DNA of 50,036 nucleotides from Candidatus Omnitrophota bacterium (GTDB lineage: Bacteria; Omnitrophota; Gorgyraeia; Tantalellales; Tantalellaceae): assembly GCA_015231405.1 (NCBI GenBank), contig JADGBR010000022.1, positions 1 to 50,036 on the forward strand, given 5' to 3'. Of the stretch, positions 1-8,228 are shown piece by piece (position 1 is the stretch's first letter; each line of letters starts with the position of its first letter). The notes under the pieces are model-generated. The model ran no database searches. It was not told where the DNA came from and worked only from the letters and a program-made list of their open reading frames with translations. A program made the translations under genes and the position numbers.

Positions 1-265
1 GTTTATTAGCCCGGTCTATCTCCACGACCTCGCTAAATGTCCGGATATCAAGCTTAAACCTTTTCTTGAGTCTTTCGGGGGTCTGTACGACGAGATCGTC
101 TTTCCGCTCGATGACACCGCCAACGTAATAAGGAAGTCCACATGTGGCGTATGATATGTATCCGCCCCGTTCGAAAACGATTATTTCAGAATCCTCGCTG
201 AGCCTGCGAGCCCTGGCCGCGGCCGCGGCTCCCCCGGCGACGCCGCCTATTATGAGTAGTCTCAT
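1..265 (-). CDS. CoA-disulfide reductase / NADH oxidase-like flavoprotein (5' part only)
   Basis: This is the N-terminal 88 residues of a pyridine nucleotide-disulfide oxidoreductase, reading leftward off the window edge. The protein opens MRLLIIGGVAGGAAAAARAR, an FAD-binding Rossmann motif (GGVAGGAAAA). At about residues 40-55 it has SYATCGLPYYVGG, the hallmark of CoA-disulfide reductases and related NADH oxidases, in which the single Cys (SxxxCGLPY) is the redox-active residue. The family reduces CoA disulfides or O2 with NAD(P)H, often in anaerobes and thermophiles; which substrate applies here cannot be told. The ATG at 263-265 follows GCGGAG at a 6-nt spacing. The C-terminal NAD and dimerisation domains lie outside the window. 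Confidence 0.85.
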   Translation of the reverse strand, partial: MRLLIIGGVAGGAAAAARARRLSEDSEIIVFERGGYISYATCGLPYYVGGVIERKDDLVVQTPERLKKRFKLDIRTFSEVVEIDRANK

Positions 266-290
266 CGTCAACTCCGCATTAGAAAGATCA

Positions 291-388
291 GGGACAAGGG
301 TCAGGGTATTTTCATACTATCTTATTGCTCAAGATCTCTATACAACCCCTACCCCTTTCCTTGACCCTCGACCCATACCCCTTGACCC
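291..388. repeat. Heptamer-armed intergenic element 1
   Basis: This element fills most of the 128-nt gap between the DEAD-box helicase stop and the flavoprotein start. The left arm is GGGACAA, GGGTCAG (291-304). The right arm keeps 7-nt phase as TTGACCC, TCGACCC, ATACCCC, TTGACCC (361-388) and is roughly complementary to the left arm. The unique loop lies between them. Confidence 0.6.
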
Positions 389-393
389 TACAC

Positions 394-1665
394 TTACCGC
401 CCCTTATGCCTGTTGAAGGGACGCGACGAACCCGGCCTGGACGACGACCCGCTTCCGAATCGATAACCCTGCCCCGGCCTTGGCCTGTAGCTTGGCTTAT
501 CTTTAGGCACATAGCCGAGGATGAACTTCTCTCCCGGAAGGTCCGGGTGCTCTCTTATGGCCAGCTGGGTCTTTATGAATTTCTCGATGTTGATAACGTC
601 CTTGCCCTGTTCCGGGGTCGCGAAGGAAATGGCTTTCCCTGCATGCCCCGCGCGGGCGGTTCGCCCTATCCTGTGGACGTACTGTTCCGCGTCCTCGGGA
701 AGATCGTAATTCACGACCAGTTCGATACCCGTCACGTCTATGCCTCTGGAGGCTATGTCGGTAGCCACCAGTATCTTGTACCTTCCGGCCTTAAAACCCT
801 CGAGCGCCTCCTTCCTCTGCCCCAGTGTACGGTCCGAATGTATCTCGGCAGCTGAGTGGCCCTTTTCCTTTATGAAACGCTTTATCTCGGCCGCGCCCCT
901 CTTTGTCCTCGAGAAAATGAGTATCGGCCCACAGGCGTTCTCAAGTATCTTGGACAGAAGTTGCTTCTTTGTGGACCTCTGCACGATAAAAAGCTCCTGT
1001 ATGATATTGTCGGCCGTTGTGCCCGAAGGCGCCACCTCGACGTGTATCGGGAGCTTCATGTATGCCCCGGCTATTTTCAATATCTCGTCGGGAATAGTCG
1101 CCGAAAAAAGCATCGTCTGCCTTTGTCCGGGCATTATCTTAAGTATTTTTTTGATATCCGGAAGAAAACCCATATCAAGCATCCTGTCGGCTTCGTCAAG
1201 GACAAGCGTATCGATATCTCCCAGGACTACCGTCCTCCTCTCTATGTGGTCCAGCAGCCTCCCGGGCGTGGCTATTATGACGCGAGGGTTCCTCCTGAGA
1301 GCCGCTATCTGGGGTTCCATCGATGACCCGCCGATAACTACGGCCGTCCGTATCGAGAAAGCCGGCGCGAGTTTCGAGAAAGTCTCATCGACCTGCAGCG
1401 CGAGTTCCCTTGTGGGAGTAAGGACGAGGCACCGTCCCCTCGAGGCCGAGAACCGCTGTATTATAGGTATAGTAAAGGCCAGCGTCTTACCCGTACCGGT
1501 CTGAGCCACTCCTATAAGGTCCTTGCCCTCTATAGCTACGGGTATGGCCTTTTGCTGTATCGGGGTCGGAACGGTTATCTTCATCTTTTCAAGTATTTCC
1601 AATATCTTGGGCGCGATACCAAGACCATAGAACGTCGCGTTTTCCACGTGCTGTTCTTTCATCAT
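394..1665 (-). CDS. DEAD-box ATP-dependent RNA helicase (RhlE-like)
   Basis: This 423-residue cytoplasmic helicase unwinds structured RNA, typically in ribosome assembly, RNA decay or cold adaptation. Motifs appear in canonical order: Q motif PTPIQQKAIP (about 33-42), motif I AQTGTGKT, Ia PTRELALQ, Ib TPGRLLDH, motif II DEAD, motif III SAT, then in the second RecA lobe ILIFSRTK, VATDIASRGID and HRIGRTARAG. The tail after about residue 390 is rich in Arg, Gly, Ser and Pro, typical of RhlE-type basic RNA-binding tails. The start ATG follows a GAGGAG Shine-Dalgarno sequence; a second ATG comes directly after it. The gene lies 23 nt behind typA and is probably co-transcribed with it, making a translation and stress pair. 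The RhlE subfamily call is by overall appearance and is less certain than the family. Confidence 0.95.
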   Translation of the reverse strand: MMKEQHVENATFYGLGIAPKILEILEKMKITVPTPIQQKAIPVAIEGKDLIGVAQTGTGKTLAFTIPIIQRFSASRGRCLVLTPTRELALQVDETFSKLAPAFSIRTAVVIGGSSMEPQIAALRRNPRVIIATPGRLLDHIERRTVVLGDIDTLVLDEADRMLDMGFLPDIKKILKIMPGQRQTMLFSATIPDEILKIAGAYMKLPIHVEVAPSGTTADNIIQELFIVQRSTKKQLLSKILENACGPILIFSRTKRGAAEIKRFIKEKGHSAAEIHSDRTLGQRKEALEGFKAGRYKILVATDIASRGIDVTGIELVVNYDLPEDAEQYVHRIGRTARAGHAGKAISFATPEQGKDVINIEKFIKTQLAIREHPDLPGEKFILGYVPKDKPSYRPRPGQGYRFGSGSSSRPGSSRPFNRHKGR

Positions 1666-1688
1666 TTTAACTCCTCTTTCCTCTTAGG

Positions 1689-3515
1689 TTAATTTTTCCT
1701 GTTTTGACGCTTCCTGTCCTCTTCCTTGAGAAAAAATTTCCTAAGCCTGAGATTTTTCGGCGTTACCTCAACGAGCTCGTCGTCTTCTATAAATTCGAGC
1801 GCGAATTCGAGCGTCATCGGCCTCGGCGGCGTTAGCTGCATAGCGTCGTCCGAGCCGGATGCCCGCATGTTAGTCAATTTTTTCTCTCTCTGGGCGTTGA
1901 CCACAAGGTCAGCGCCCTTATTGTTCACTCCTATTATCATTCCTTCATAAAGGCTGTCGCCGGGCTTAATGAATATCTCCCCACGCGGTTCCAGACCGAA
2001 AAGCGCGTATGTCACGGCTTCGCCTCCCGTCTGGGAGATAAGGACTCCACGAAGACGTTTGGGCATATCGCCCTTGTAGCTCTGGTACTCGAAAAAGTTC
2101 TGGTACATGACGCCGTTTCCGCGCGTCATAACCAGAAAATCGCTCCTGAACCCGATAAGAGCTCTCGAAGCTATTAGAAATTCCATCCGGATCGAACCGG
2201 CGGATGTGGTCCTTATATCCTTCGTCTGCGCTTTCCTTTCGCCGAGCACCTGCATGACCTGGCCCTGGAATTCCGGCGTTACCTCGATCACCACTTCCTC
2301 TACAGGCTCTAAGGTCTCACTCCCTATATTTTTCATAATGACATTCGGCCTTGAAACTTCCATCTCATAGCCTTCTCTGCGCATAGTCTCAATAAGGATC
2401 TCCAAATGCAGCTCTCCGCGCCCCGAGACCTTGAAACGTTCGCCGTTGTCCACTTCCTCTACCTTCACACCCACATTTATCATGGCCTCGTGCGTAAGCC
2501 TTTCCCGGATATGCCTCGAGGTAAGGAACCGCCCTCCGTCCTTCCCGGCAAGAGGGCTGGTGTTATGACAGAAATTCATGCTTATCGTGGGCTCGTCTAT
2601 TTTGATGGTCGGCAGCGCCTTCGGGTCTTCGATCGACGCGAGCGTTTCGCCAACCTCGACGCCATCTACCCCGGATAAAAGAACGATATCTCCCGCCTGG
2701 GCTTCTTCCTCTTCGACCCTTTTCAAGCCCCGATATTTCAATATTTTGGTGACTTTCCCGCGAGTAACGCTTCCATCGCGCTTAACGAGGGCTATCGGCT
2801 GGGCTACGCGGATCATCCCGTGGAATATCCTCCCTATGGCTATCAGCCCGACATAAGAATCGTAATCCAGCATCGTGACAAGCATCTGGAACGGAAGTTC
2901 AGGGTCGGCTATAGGCGGAAGTACCCTATGAAGTATTGTCTCGAGTAAAGGCTTCATGGATTCACGCGGATCATCCAGGTCTATCATCGCGTAGCCGTCC
3001 TTTCCGGAGGCGTACACTATAGGAAAGTCCAACTGCTCATCTGTGGCGTTCAGGTCACAGAAAAGATCGAACGTCAGGTCGGCGACTTCGTCAGGCCTGG
3101 CATGGACCCTGTCGAGCTTATTTATGACAAGTATCGGCTTTAAATGGAGTTCCAGCGATTTTTTTAGAACGAACTTGGTCTGGGGCATGGGCCCTTCGAA
3201 AGCGTCCACGAGTAGCAGCACTCCGTCCACCATCTTCAGGATACGTTCGACTTCGCTCCCGAAATCGGCATGCCCCGGAGTATCAACTATATTGAACTGC
3301 ACGCCCTTGTATTGAAGGGAAGCGTTCTTCGAAAGTATCGTAATGCCTCTTTCTTTCTCGAGAGGGTTAGAGTCCATAATGGTCGTCTCCCCGTCCTTGA
3401 AAGCGTAAGCACCCGTATATTTCAAAAGCGCGTCGACTAGCGTCGTTTTACCGTGATCGACATGCGCTATTATGGCGATATTTCGTACGTCTTTCCTTCG
3501 CTTCTGATTAATCAT
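1689..3515 (-). CDS. typA: BipA/TypA ribosome-associated GTPase
   Basis: This 608-residue translational GTPase of the EF-G/LepA superfamily binds the 70S ribosome and assists 50S assembly and growth at low temperature or under stress. G1 is AHVDHGKTTL (about 17-26), the switch I region is ERGITI, G3 is DTPGHADFG, and G4 is NKLD. The later domains show the BipA signature, for example GRGELHLEILIETMRREGYE and the C-terminal segment with RALIGFRSDFL. Length matches the family (about 600-615). The helicase gene follows 23 nt downstream and a cold-shock gene lies upstream, so the three form a plausible cold or stress cluster. The upstream ribosome-binding site is weak, with no clear GGAG in the 15 nt before the ATG. 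Confidence 0.97.
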   Translation of the reverse strand: MINQKRRKDVRNIAIIAHVDHGKTTLVDALLKYTGAYAFKDGETTIMDSNPLEKERGITILSKNASLQYKGVQFNIVDTPGHADFGSEVERILKMVDGVLLLVDAFEGPMPQTKFVLKKSLELHLKPILVINKLDRVHARPDEVADLTFDLFCDLNATDEQLDFPIVYASGKDGYAMIDLDDPRESMKPLLETILHRVLPPIADPELPFQMLVTMLDYDSYVGLIAIGRIFHGMIRVAQPIALVKRDGSVTRGKVTKILKYRGLKRVEEEEAQAGDIVLLSGVDGVEVGETLASIEDPKALPTIKIDEPTISMNFCHNTSPLAGKDGGRFLTSRHIRERLTHEAMINVGVKVEEVDNGERFKVSGRGELHLEILIETMRREGYEMEVSRPNVIMKNIGSETLEPVEEVVIEVTPEFQGQVMQVLGERKAQTKDIRTTSAGSIRMEFLIASRALIGFRSDFLVMTRGNGVMYQNFFEYQSYKGDMPKRLRGVLISQTGGEAVTYALFGLEPRGEIFIKPGDSLYEGMIIGVNNKGADLVVNAQREKKLTNMRASGSDDAMQLTPPRPMTLEFALEFIEDDELVEVTPKNLRLRKFFLKEEDRKRQNRKN

Positions 3516-3598
3516 TATTTATTCTTAGCCTTATGATCAGCGATCATGTGTGAAATCATGTAATTAAACCGGGATCTGTGACATCTGTGTTAAAATAA

Positions 3599-3641
3599 CG
3601 GGTCCCGACACGTCATGGATCTCACGCCGCGCCGGGACCCG
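3599..3641 (-). terminator. Probable intrinsic terminator of the cold-shock gene
   Basis: A perfect 9-bp inverted repeat, CGGGTCCCG (3599-3607) and CGGGACCCG (3633-3641), has a GC-rich loop of about 25 nt. Read on the minus strand it is followed by TTATTTT. It begins 29 nt after the csp stop, as expected for its terminator, although the loop is longer than usual and the U-tract is interrupted. Confidence 0.55.
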
Positions 3642-3669
3642 ATAATAGGTGATAAGTGTATAGTACTGA

Positions 3670-3870
3670 TTACTTTTTCACTACGTTTACCGCTTCTTCA
3701 CCTTTAGGGCCCTGCTTGATCTCGAACTCGACTGTCTGCCCTTCGTCCAGGGACCTGTAGCCCTCGCCCTGGATCGCGCTGTGATGCACAAACACATCCT
3801 TGCCCGTTTCCGAAGCGATAAAACCATAACCCTTCTGATTGTTGAACCATTTCACTGTACCTTTTACCAT
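3670..3870 (-). CDS. csp: Cold-shock domain protein (CspA family)
   Basis: This 66-residue single-domain OB-fold protein binds single-stranded RNA and DNA and acts as an RNA chaperone. It contains RNP1 KGYGFI (about 18-23) and RNP2 VFVHH (about 30-34), the start [10 protein letters not shown], and the usual family length. The start is set by AAGGAGG (around 3879-3885) eight nucleotides ahead of the ATG. A TATAAT box lies at 3911-3916 on the minus strand, giving a leader of only about 35 nt. That is far shorter than the long cold-sensing leader of E. coli cspA, so regulation of that type is not evident. It is flanked by terminator-like hairpins on both sides, so it is probably monocistronic. 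Confidence 0.97.
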   Translation of the reverse strand: MVKGTVKWFNNQKGYGFIASETGKDVFVHHSAIQGEGYRSLDEGQTVEFEIKQGPKGEEAVNVVKK

Positions 3871-3910
3871 TCTCCTGACCTCCTTGATTTGTTCTAGAGA
3901 ACTTTGTTAC

Positions 3911-3916
3911 ATTATA
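3911..3916 (-). promoter_or_regulatory. -10 box of the cold-shock gene
   Basis: A perfect TATAAT lies on the minus strand about 41 nt upstream of the csp ATG. Any -35 element would overlap the preceding terminator stem (TTGTGG at 18 nt spacing is a weak match). The predicted mRNA starts near 3904. Confidence 0.6.
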
Positions 3917-3931
3917 TACCAATGAATAAAA

Positions 3932-3967
3932 AAACCACAAGGCGAATCTTCTAGAACCTTGTGGTTT
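3932..3967 (-). terminator. Intrinsic terminator downstream of the histidine kinase
   Basis: An 11-bp perfect stem, AAACCACAAGG and CCTTGTGGTTT, has a 14-nt loop. On the minus strand it runs directly into seven T residues. It lies 89 nt past the histidine kinase stop and just ahead of the csp promoter, so it insulates csp from read-through. Confidence 0.8.
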
Positions 3968-4055
3968 AAGATTACTTCATCCTTTACTCATTGGTTATAA
4001 CTGTCTTTATTATACGTTAATTTGCGTTTTTGTCAAGGGAAAAATAAAAAAATCT

Positions 4056-6059
4056 TCATCCGACCGGTATCCTTATCGTAAATGTCGCGCCCTTCCCTGG
4101 CTCGCTGAGGACCAGTATGTCTCCGCCATGTTTTTCCATGATGCTCTTGCAAACGCTCAGTCCAAAACCGGTACCGGTCACCTTGGTCGAAAAAAGAGGG
4201 TCAAAGATCTTTTCCATGTTGTCTTTGGGTATGCCCTTACCTGTATCAGTTATGGATATTTGCGCGTACCGACCCGCGACTTCCGTACTGATAATGAGGC
4301 TTCCTTTGTAATCCATTGCCTGGACGGCATTCATTATGACATTGAACAGAACCTGGTTCATCTGCCCCCTGTCCACCGATACGGGGGGTATCCCTTCGCC
4401 TGGAAAAGTTATCACCCTTATAGTCGAAGGTATTTCTGCTTTTTTCAGATGCTCATTAACGATATCGTTGACGCTGCTTTTCACCAGTTCCGGCTCTTTC
4501 GCCCGGCTGAACGCCATTATGCCGCTTATGATATTGCCGGCTATATTCACTTCTTCGTCTATGATCCCAAGGTACTTGCGAGTCTTTTCTTCCCCGGGCC
4601 CGGCTGTGGGGATGTTCTTCAGGAAGTACACCGCGTTCTTTATCACGCCCAATGGGTTCCTGAGCTCATGCGACACCGTGCCGGCCAGTTTACCCAGGAT
4701 AGCCAGTTTTTCCGAACGGACAAGTTTCTCCTGGGTATCCTGTAATTTGGCGTAAGCTCTTTCCAATTCCTCGGCCTTACGATGTTCCTCTTTAGCCTTG
4801 TCCTCAAGCGCGCGCCGTTTCGCGGCGAGGCTGATCATCATCTTCTCGATGGACTCCGCCAGGGTCCCGACTTCGTCCCGCGCCCACTTCACGCCTCCGA
4901 CGTCAACGCTTAAGTCTCCGGAAGATGCTTTGATGACTATCTCGTTGAGGACCCTTATAGGCCGGGAGATCATAAGAGTCAGGTAGTATGCACACAAGGA
5001 ACTTATAATTATGGCTATCAGGGAGACAAACGCTATGTTCATCTTGATCTTTCCAAGCCCTACGAGAAAATCTTTATTATATGACACCGCGCTTATCACC
5101 CAGTCCCATTCGGGTATGTATAACGAAGCAGAAAGTCTTTGCATCTCCTCTTTTTCCCCTACATTCCTCCAAAGATGAGAGGAATAATAGGGCTCCTTAC
5201 CCGGAGAGGACATAGCGCCCGCTATTATATCCTTTACCACTTGCCTGCCGGTCCTGTCCCGCGTGTCCAGGATATTCTCCCCGTTCCTCAGTTTATTCTT
5301 TGAAACGACATATTCGCCCCTCGAGTTAACGATCCATAAATAACCATTCGCTCCGATACGCTCCCGGGACATCCTGTTCACAAGCTCTTCCTGCAAAAGA
5401 TTCTCAAGCTCATAACTCTTAAAATCAGTGTAATACGTGGTAACCAGTATATAAACGTCCAGAGGTTCGAACCAGCTGGCGACCGTAAGTCTTACCCTTT
5501 CCTCTTTTCCGCCGGAATCCTTTACCGGGTAGCTCAGAGAATACGGAGACCCCTTTCCAGACCTCTTCGCCCCTTCCATTATTCCGCGGATTATCGTGCC
5601 CGACTCCCCGGCCTGGATCATTGTATCCCCGTATCTTTTCCTTTGCTCTTTTGAAAGATAATTCCCGTACCTGTCAATAAGGGCGACGAAGCCGCTCTTT
5701 CCGACCCTCAAGGAAACTATCTTGTCGAACACCTTATCCCTTTTATCTTCCGGAGGGTTATTTCCGTCTATCGCGTACAATATCTCAAGGATCTTGTTTA
5801 CCACGAGGTCCATAGTCTCGAGCCGCTGTTTTACGAGGACCTCCTCCCTTTTAAGGACTCGCTCCTTCTGCTGGACATAGGATTCCGTTACGACTTTCCA
5901 GTCGCTCACAATGGAACCCAGTTTTTCCTTCACCTCTTTATAGGTCTCGGCGCTGTGTATGCTGTAGCTGGCCAGGCCCATGATGACGGTAGGCACGGTC
6001 ACCGCGAAAACCGAGATAAATAAAAGCTTCCACTTGATACTGAGATGTTTAATATCCAT
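4056..6059 (-). CDS. Membrane sensor histidine kinase with double Cache-like sensor and HAMP
   Basis: This 667-residue inner-membrane sensor has a first membrane segment at about 11-31, an extracytoplasmic region at about 32-340 and a second membrane segment at about 341-363. The sensor region contains two Cache-like units, around GKSGFVALIDRYGNYL (120-135) and GANGYLWIVNSRGEYVVSK (236-254). HAMP follows (about 364-420), then a coiled coil, then HisKA with phospho-acceptor His464 in SHELRNP. The ATPase domain has an N box (FNVIMNAVQAM), G1 DTGKGIP, F box and G2 GTGFGLSV. It autophosphorylates and would pass phosphate to a response regulator, but none is encoded nearby, so it is an orphan kinase. 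The Cache type usually senses small organic ligands; the ligand is unknown. The ATG has only a weak Shine-Dalgarno sequence, and a strong hairpin occupies the leader region. Confidence 0.93.
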   Translation of the reverse strand: MDIKHLSIKWKLLFISVFAVTVPTVIMGLASYSIHSAETYKEVKEKLGSIVSDWKVVTESYVQQKERVLKREEVLVKQRLETMDLVVNKILEILYAIDGNNPPEDKRDKVFDKIVSLRVGKSGFVALIDRYGNYLSKEQRKRYGDTMIQAGESGTIIRGIMEGAKRSGKGSPYSLSYPVKDSGGKEERVRLTVASWFEPLDVYILVTTYYTDFKSYELENLLQEELVNRMSRERIGANGYLWIVNSRGEYVVSKNKLRNGENILDTRDRTGRQVVKDIIAGAMSSPGKEPYYSSHLWRNVGEKEEMQRLSASLYIPEWDWVISAVSYNKDFLVGLGKIKMNIAFVSLIAIIISSLCAYYLTLMISRPIRVLNEIVIKASSGDLSVDVGGVKWARDEVGTLAESIEKMMISLAAKRRALEDKAKEEHRKAEELERAYAKLQDTQEKLVRSEKLAILGKLAGTVSHELRNPLGVIKNAVYFLKNIPTAGPGEEKTRKYLGIIDEEVNIAGNIISGIMAFSRAKEPELVKSSVNDIVNEHLKKAEIPSTIRVITFPGEGIPPVSVDRGQMNQVLFNVIMNAVQAMDYKGSLIISTEVAGRYAQISITDTGKGIPKDNMEKIFDPLFSTKVTGTGFGLSVCKSIMEKHGGDILVLSEPGKGATFTIRIPVG

Positions 6060-6079
6060 ATAAACTCGTCGGTGTCCTT

Positions 6080-6141
6080 GGTGTCAGGCCTCCCCATTAG
6101 ACACTTTTTTGATTTATTGTCTAATGGGGAGGCCTGACACC
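6080..6141. repeat. 24-bp-arm palindromic repeat, copy 1
   Basis: A perfect inverted repeat has 24-nt arms beginning GGTGTCAGGCCTCCCC (6080-6103 and 6118-6141) around a 14-nt A/T-rich loop. It fills the gap between the MarC stop (6143) and the histidine kinase start (6059). A second copy with the same arms and a different loop lies at 12782-12846, so this is a dispersed REP- or MITE-like element rather than a gene-specific site. Confidence 0.85.
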
Positions 6142-6142
6142 T

Positions 6143-6727
6143 TTACATGTTTATCATGGCCGTCACGCCCTTCCTTATCATCATTACCGCTATTGCCGCC
6201 AGGAGAAGGCTTATGACCTTGGAAAGAGCCCTTGTCCCGGAGATACCCAGTATCTTTATGATCGAATCGGCAGACAAAAGGACCGCCCCGGCGAGGACAA
6301 TATTCACCAGGACCGCGACGAGCGTCACCGCTATCCCGTGAACGTCCAGCATGAGCAGCGACGTAGTCAGCACCGCTGGCCCAACTATGAGCGGCGTCCC
6401 TAACGGGACGAATCCCATCTCGTCCACCCCGGCTTTTCCCTTATTTTTTGTCGGATTCAGAATATCGATTATCGCAATGGCGAAGAGAAGCAATCCTCCG
6501 GCAACCATAAAATCGGCTATGGTTATGTTCAGTATGTGAAAAACCGCCTTACCCAGAAAAATGAAACCGATCGCGAGACCTGTCGCGGTTAAAAGGGACC
6601 TCCATACCACCAGGAGCCTTTCTTTTTTACTCAGGGATTCCGTTAGGGACACAAAGACCGGCAGGACACCTACAGCGTCAACAGCCACGAATAAAGGTAT
6701 GAAAGCAAGCCAGAAATTCTTCAGCAC
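6143..6727 (-). CDS. MarC family integral membrane protein
   Basis: This 194-residue polytopic membrane protein has about six hydrophobic segments. It carries features of the MarC/UPF0056 family: the N-terminal AFIPLFVAVDAVGVLPVF, the ILNPTKN-like connector, and the central VPLGTPLIVGPAVLTTSLL. MarC was once linked to multiple antibiotic resistance, but its real function is unknown. Translation starts at GTG (6725-6727) behind a G-rich GGGGGGGACGG tract. The stop codon is one nucleotide from a palindromic repeat, with the histidine kinase beyond it. Confidence 0.9.
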   Translation of the reverse strand: MLKNFWLAFIPLFVAVDAVGVLPVFVSLTESLSKKERLLVVWRSLLTATGLAIGFIFLGKAVFHILNITIADFMVAGGLLLFAIAIIDILNPTKNKGKAGVDEMGFVPLGTPLIVGPAVLTTSLLMLDVHGIAVTLVAVLVNIVLAGAVLLSADSIIKILGISGTRALSKVISLLLAAIAVMMIRKGVTAMINM

Positions 6728-6829
6728 CCGTCCCCCCCGGTTTCTTCAGCAGGTTAATCGTCCCTTATCGTTAAGTATAGTCTGTTAGGAGGCGGGAGAC
6801 AAGTTATTAGCGTTGTTCCGATCCCTTTT

Positions 6830-6948
6830 CCGTAGGACGTTGGATGTGGGACGTAGGACGAGAAAAATTGCATACACCATATCGTATCACATCTTACAGA
6901 ACGAGTCGCCTAACTCACGTCCAACGTCCTACATCCTACGTCCCACGG
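6830..6948. repeat. Heptamer-armed inverted element 2
   Basis: The left arm 6830-6860 reads GTAGGAC, GTTGGAT, GTGGGAC, GTAGGAC in exact 7-nt phase. The right arm 6918-6948 reads GTCCAAC, GTCCTAC, ATCCTAC, GTCCCAC. The arms are 31 nt each and largely complementary around a 57-nt loop. Confidence 0.8.
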
Positions 6949-7005
6949 AACATCTATCCCGGCATGTCCTCGCCTGAACTATTTACTTCCCAACCCCCCG
7001 ACATG

Positions 7006-7014
7006 TGCTATAAT
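7006..7014 (+). promoter_or_regulatory. Extended -10 promoter of the gene at 7049
   Basis: TGCTATAAT is a perfect extended -10 box; no convincing -35 hexamer lies 16-18 nt upstream. The predicted start of transcription is near 7021, leaving a leader of about 28 nt that contains AGGAGG. Confidence 0.75.
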
Positions 7015-7048
7015 ATCCGAACAAAAAAGAAGGAGGAAAATAAACCCT

Positions 7049-7453
7049 ATGAATACTACACCCGAAAACAACTCTTTTTATCTGAAGGTCGGAGATAAAT
7101 TCGCGATAAACGGAGAGCTTTTTATCCTCGCCCAAACCGATTTCAGGAACGTCACCCTTGTATCGCTAAAATCCGGGAAACACTGGTCGACCCCGATAAA
7201 GATCAAGAACAGCTCCATGATACCCTGCGAATCCATTTTGAAGATGGTCCTTCCCGACAGCCTTGTGCCGGTCGGCGAAGAGATCGAGAGCACCATCCAG
7301 GAACAGATCGACTCCGCGGTAAAAAATTCGAAGAAGAACCTTTCCGAAAAAGTGTCGGATATTTTCCCGTCAAGATCGGAAGGGGAGAACGCGGATCTGA
7401 CCGTCGAGGATCTCTGGAAAAAATACGCCCGCGACGAGGACGACTCCGAGTAA
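7049..7453 (+). CDS. Hypothetical small acidic protein
   Basis: The family of this 134-residue soluble protein is not recognised. Residues 1-60 look like a compact beta-rich fold (YLKVGDKFAINGELFILAQ, then VTLVSLKSGKHWSTPIKI). Residues 75-134 are charged and probably helical, ending in an acidic tail. There is no signal peptide or membrane segment. It is one of only two genes on the plus strand and has its own well-formed extended -10 promoter and an AGGAGG site, so it is likely expressed. It runs convergently into the gene at 7462 with only 8 nt between stops. A minus-strand ORF inside it has no such signals. Confidence 0.75.
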   Translation: MNTTPENNSFYLKVGDKFAINGELFILAQTDFRNVTLVSLKSGKHWSTPIKIKNSSMIPCESILKMVLPDSLVPVGEEIESTIQEQIDSAVKNSKKNLSEKVSDIFPSRSEGENADLTVEDLWKKYARDEDDSE

Positions 7454-7461
7454 CGGGCCGT

Positions 7462-8142
7462 CTATCGTCCCGATATTTTCTCGCCTTTCAATATGGCCGG
7501 GATGAGAGACGAGTCTATCCTTAACCCCCCGTCATGCTCTATCTTAAGGGTATAGATGATTCCTTTTTTGAACATCGTTCCCGGGGCTTCTATCTGAGCG
7601 TTCTTCACCCCGACCTTATTGGCCTTTGACGGATCGAGCGCGTATTCCCAGAACGACATCCAGAGTTCCTTCTCGAACCTTTCGTCATTCATCCCCGGGA
7701 CCCTGTAGCCCGACGGCACCTCGTCCACCGCCGCGAGGTCGTATTCCTCGGTGTTTTTACCGTCCAGCATGAACACTTTGCGAAAGAGATACACGCTTTT
7801 TCCTTTAAGTTTATCCCCGGCGCGTATGTACTTGTCATCAAACCTGATAACAAGGGACTGGAACTGGATAACGTTCCCTCTGAAAGTGAAATATCTCGGC
7901 TCGAGCGGTTTTCCGTCGACGTCATATTCAAGGAACTTGATAGTAGTAGTCGTCTTTTTTGAGACCTTATCATAAGAGCTTTCCGTGACCATCACCTCCG
8001 CTACCCGGGAATCTGCTTCGAGCCTTGAGATTATTTTTTTCAGCATTGCTACTTCGCCTGTATGTTTCATGTAGAGAACAAGGCCGAGCGCGATCACCGA
8101 TACGGTTATTAGTATCCTTAGAAAACCTGACGTTCTTTCCAT
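7462..8142 (-). CDS. Hypothetical membrane-anchored protein
   Basis: The product is 226 residues, with one N-terminal membrane segment at about 8-26 and a short coiled stretch after it (LKKIISRLEADSRVAEV). A beta-rich extracytoplasmic domain follows (TTTTIKFLEYDVDGKPLEPRYF and so on). No known family was recognised; related hypothetical proteins would be expected in the same lineage. The start MERTSGF was chosen because AGGGGGTG precedes it; the longer version adds ten residues read from repeat-derived upstream DNA. The next gene upstream on the same strand, at 8229, is also a membrane protein of unknown function. Confidence 0.75.
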   Translation of the reverse strand: MERTSGFLRILITVSVIALGLVLYMKHTGEVAMLKKIISRLEADSRVAEVMVTESSYDKVSKKTTTTIKFLEYDVDGKPLEPRYFTFRGNVIQFQSLVIRFDDKYIRAGDKLKGKSVYLFRKVFMLDGKNTEEYDLAAVDEVPSGYRVPGMNDERFEKELWMSFWEYALDPSKANKVGVKNAQIEAPGTMFKKGIIYTLKIEHDGGLRIDSSLIPAILKGEKISGR

Positions 8143-8161
8143 CTCGCACCCCCTATATACC

Positions 8162-8213
8162 GCAAAGCGCATGGCGCATGGCGAAAATATATGCTATGTG
8201 CTCTGCGCTATGC
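8162..8213. repeat. Heptamer-armed inverted element 3
   Basis: The left arm is GCAAAGC, GCATGGC, GCATGGC (8162-8182); the right arm is GCTATGT, GCTCTGC, GCTATGC (8193-8213). The loop is only about 10 nt. It lies in the gap between two minus-strand genes. Confidence 0.75.
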
Positions 8214-8228
8214 CGATTTCTCCGACTC

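Larger units (their letters stand above)
6728..7048. other. 321-nt intergenic region between MarC and the plus-strand small gene
   Basis: It holds a heptamer-armed inverted element (6830-6948) and, at its right end, the extended -10 promoter and Shine-Dalgarno sequence of the gene at 7049. No ORF with coding character was seen. Confidence 0.6.

Noticed and set aside
740-1504. Plus-strand ORF of 254 codons opposite the DEAD-box helicase
   Set aside because: It is the antisense shadow of a clear helicase gene, has no family motifs and no promoter or ribosome site.
7078-7296. Minus-strand ORF inside the plus-strand gene at 7049
   Set aside because: It has no ribosome site or promoter, whereas the plus-strand frame has both.
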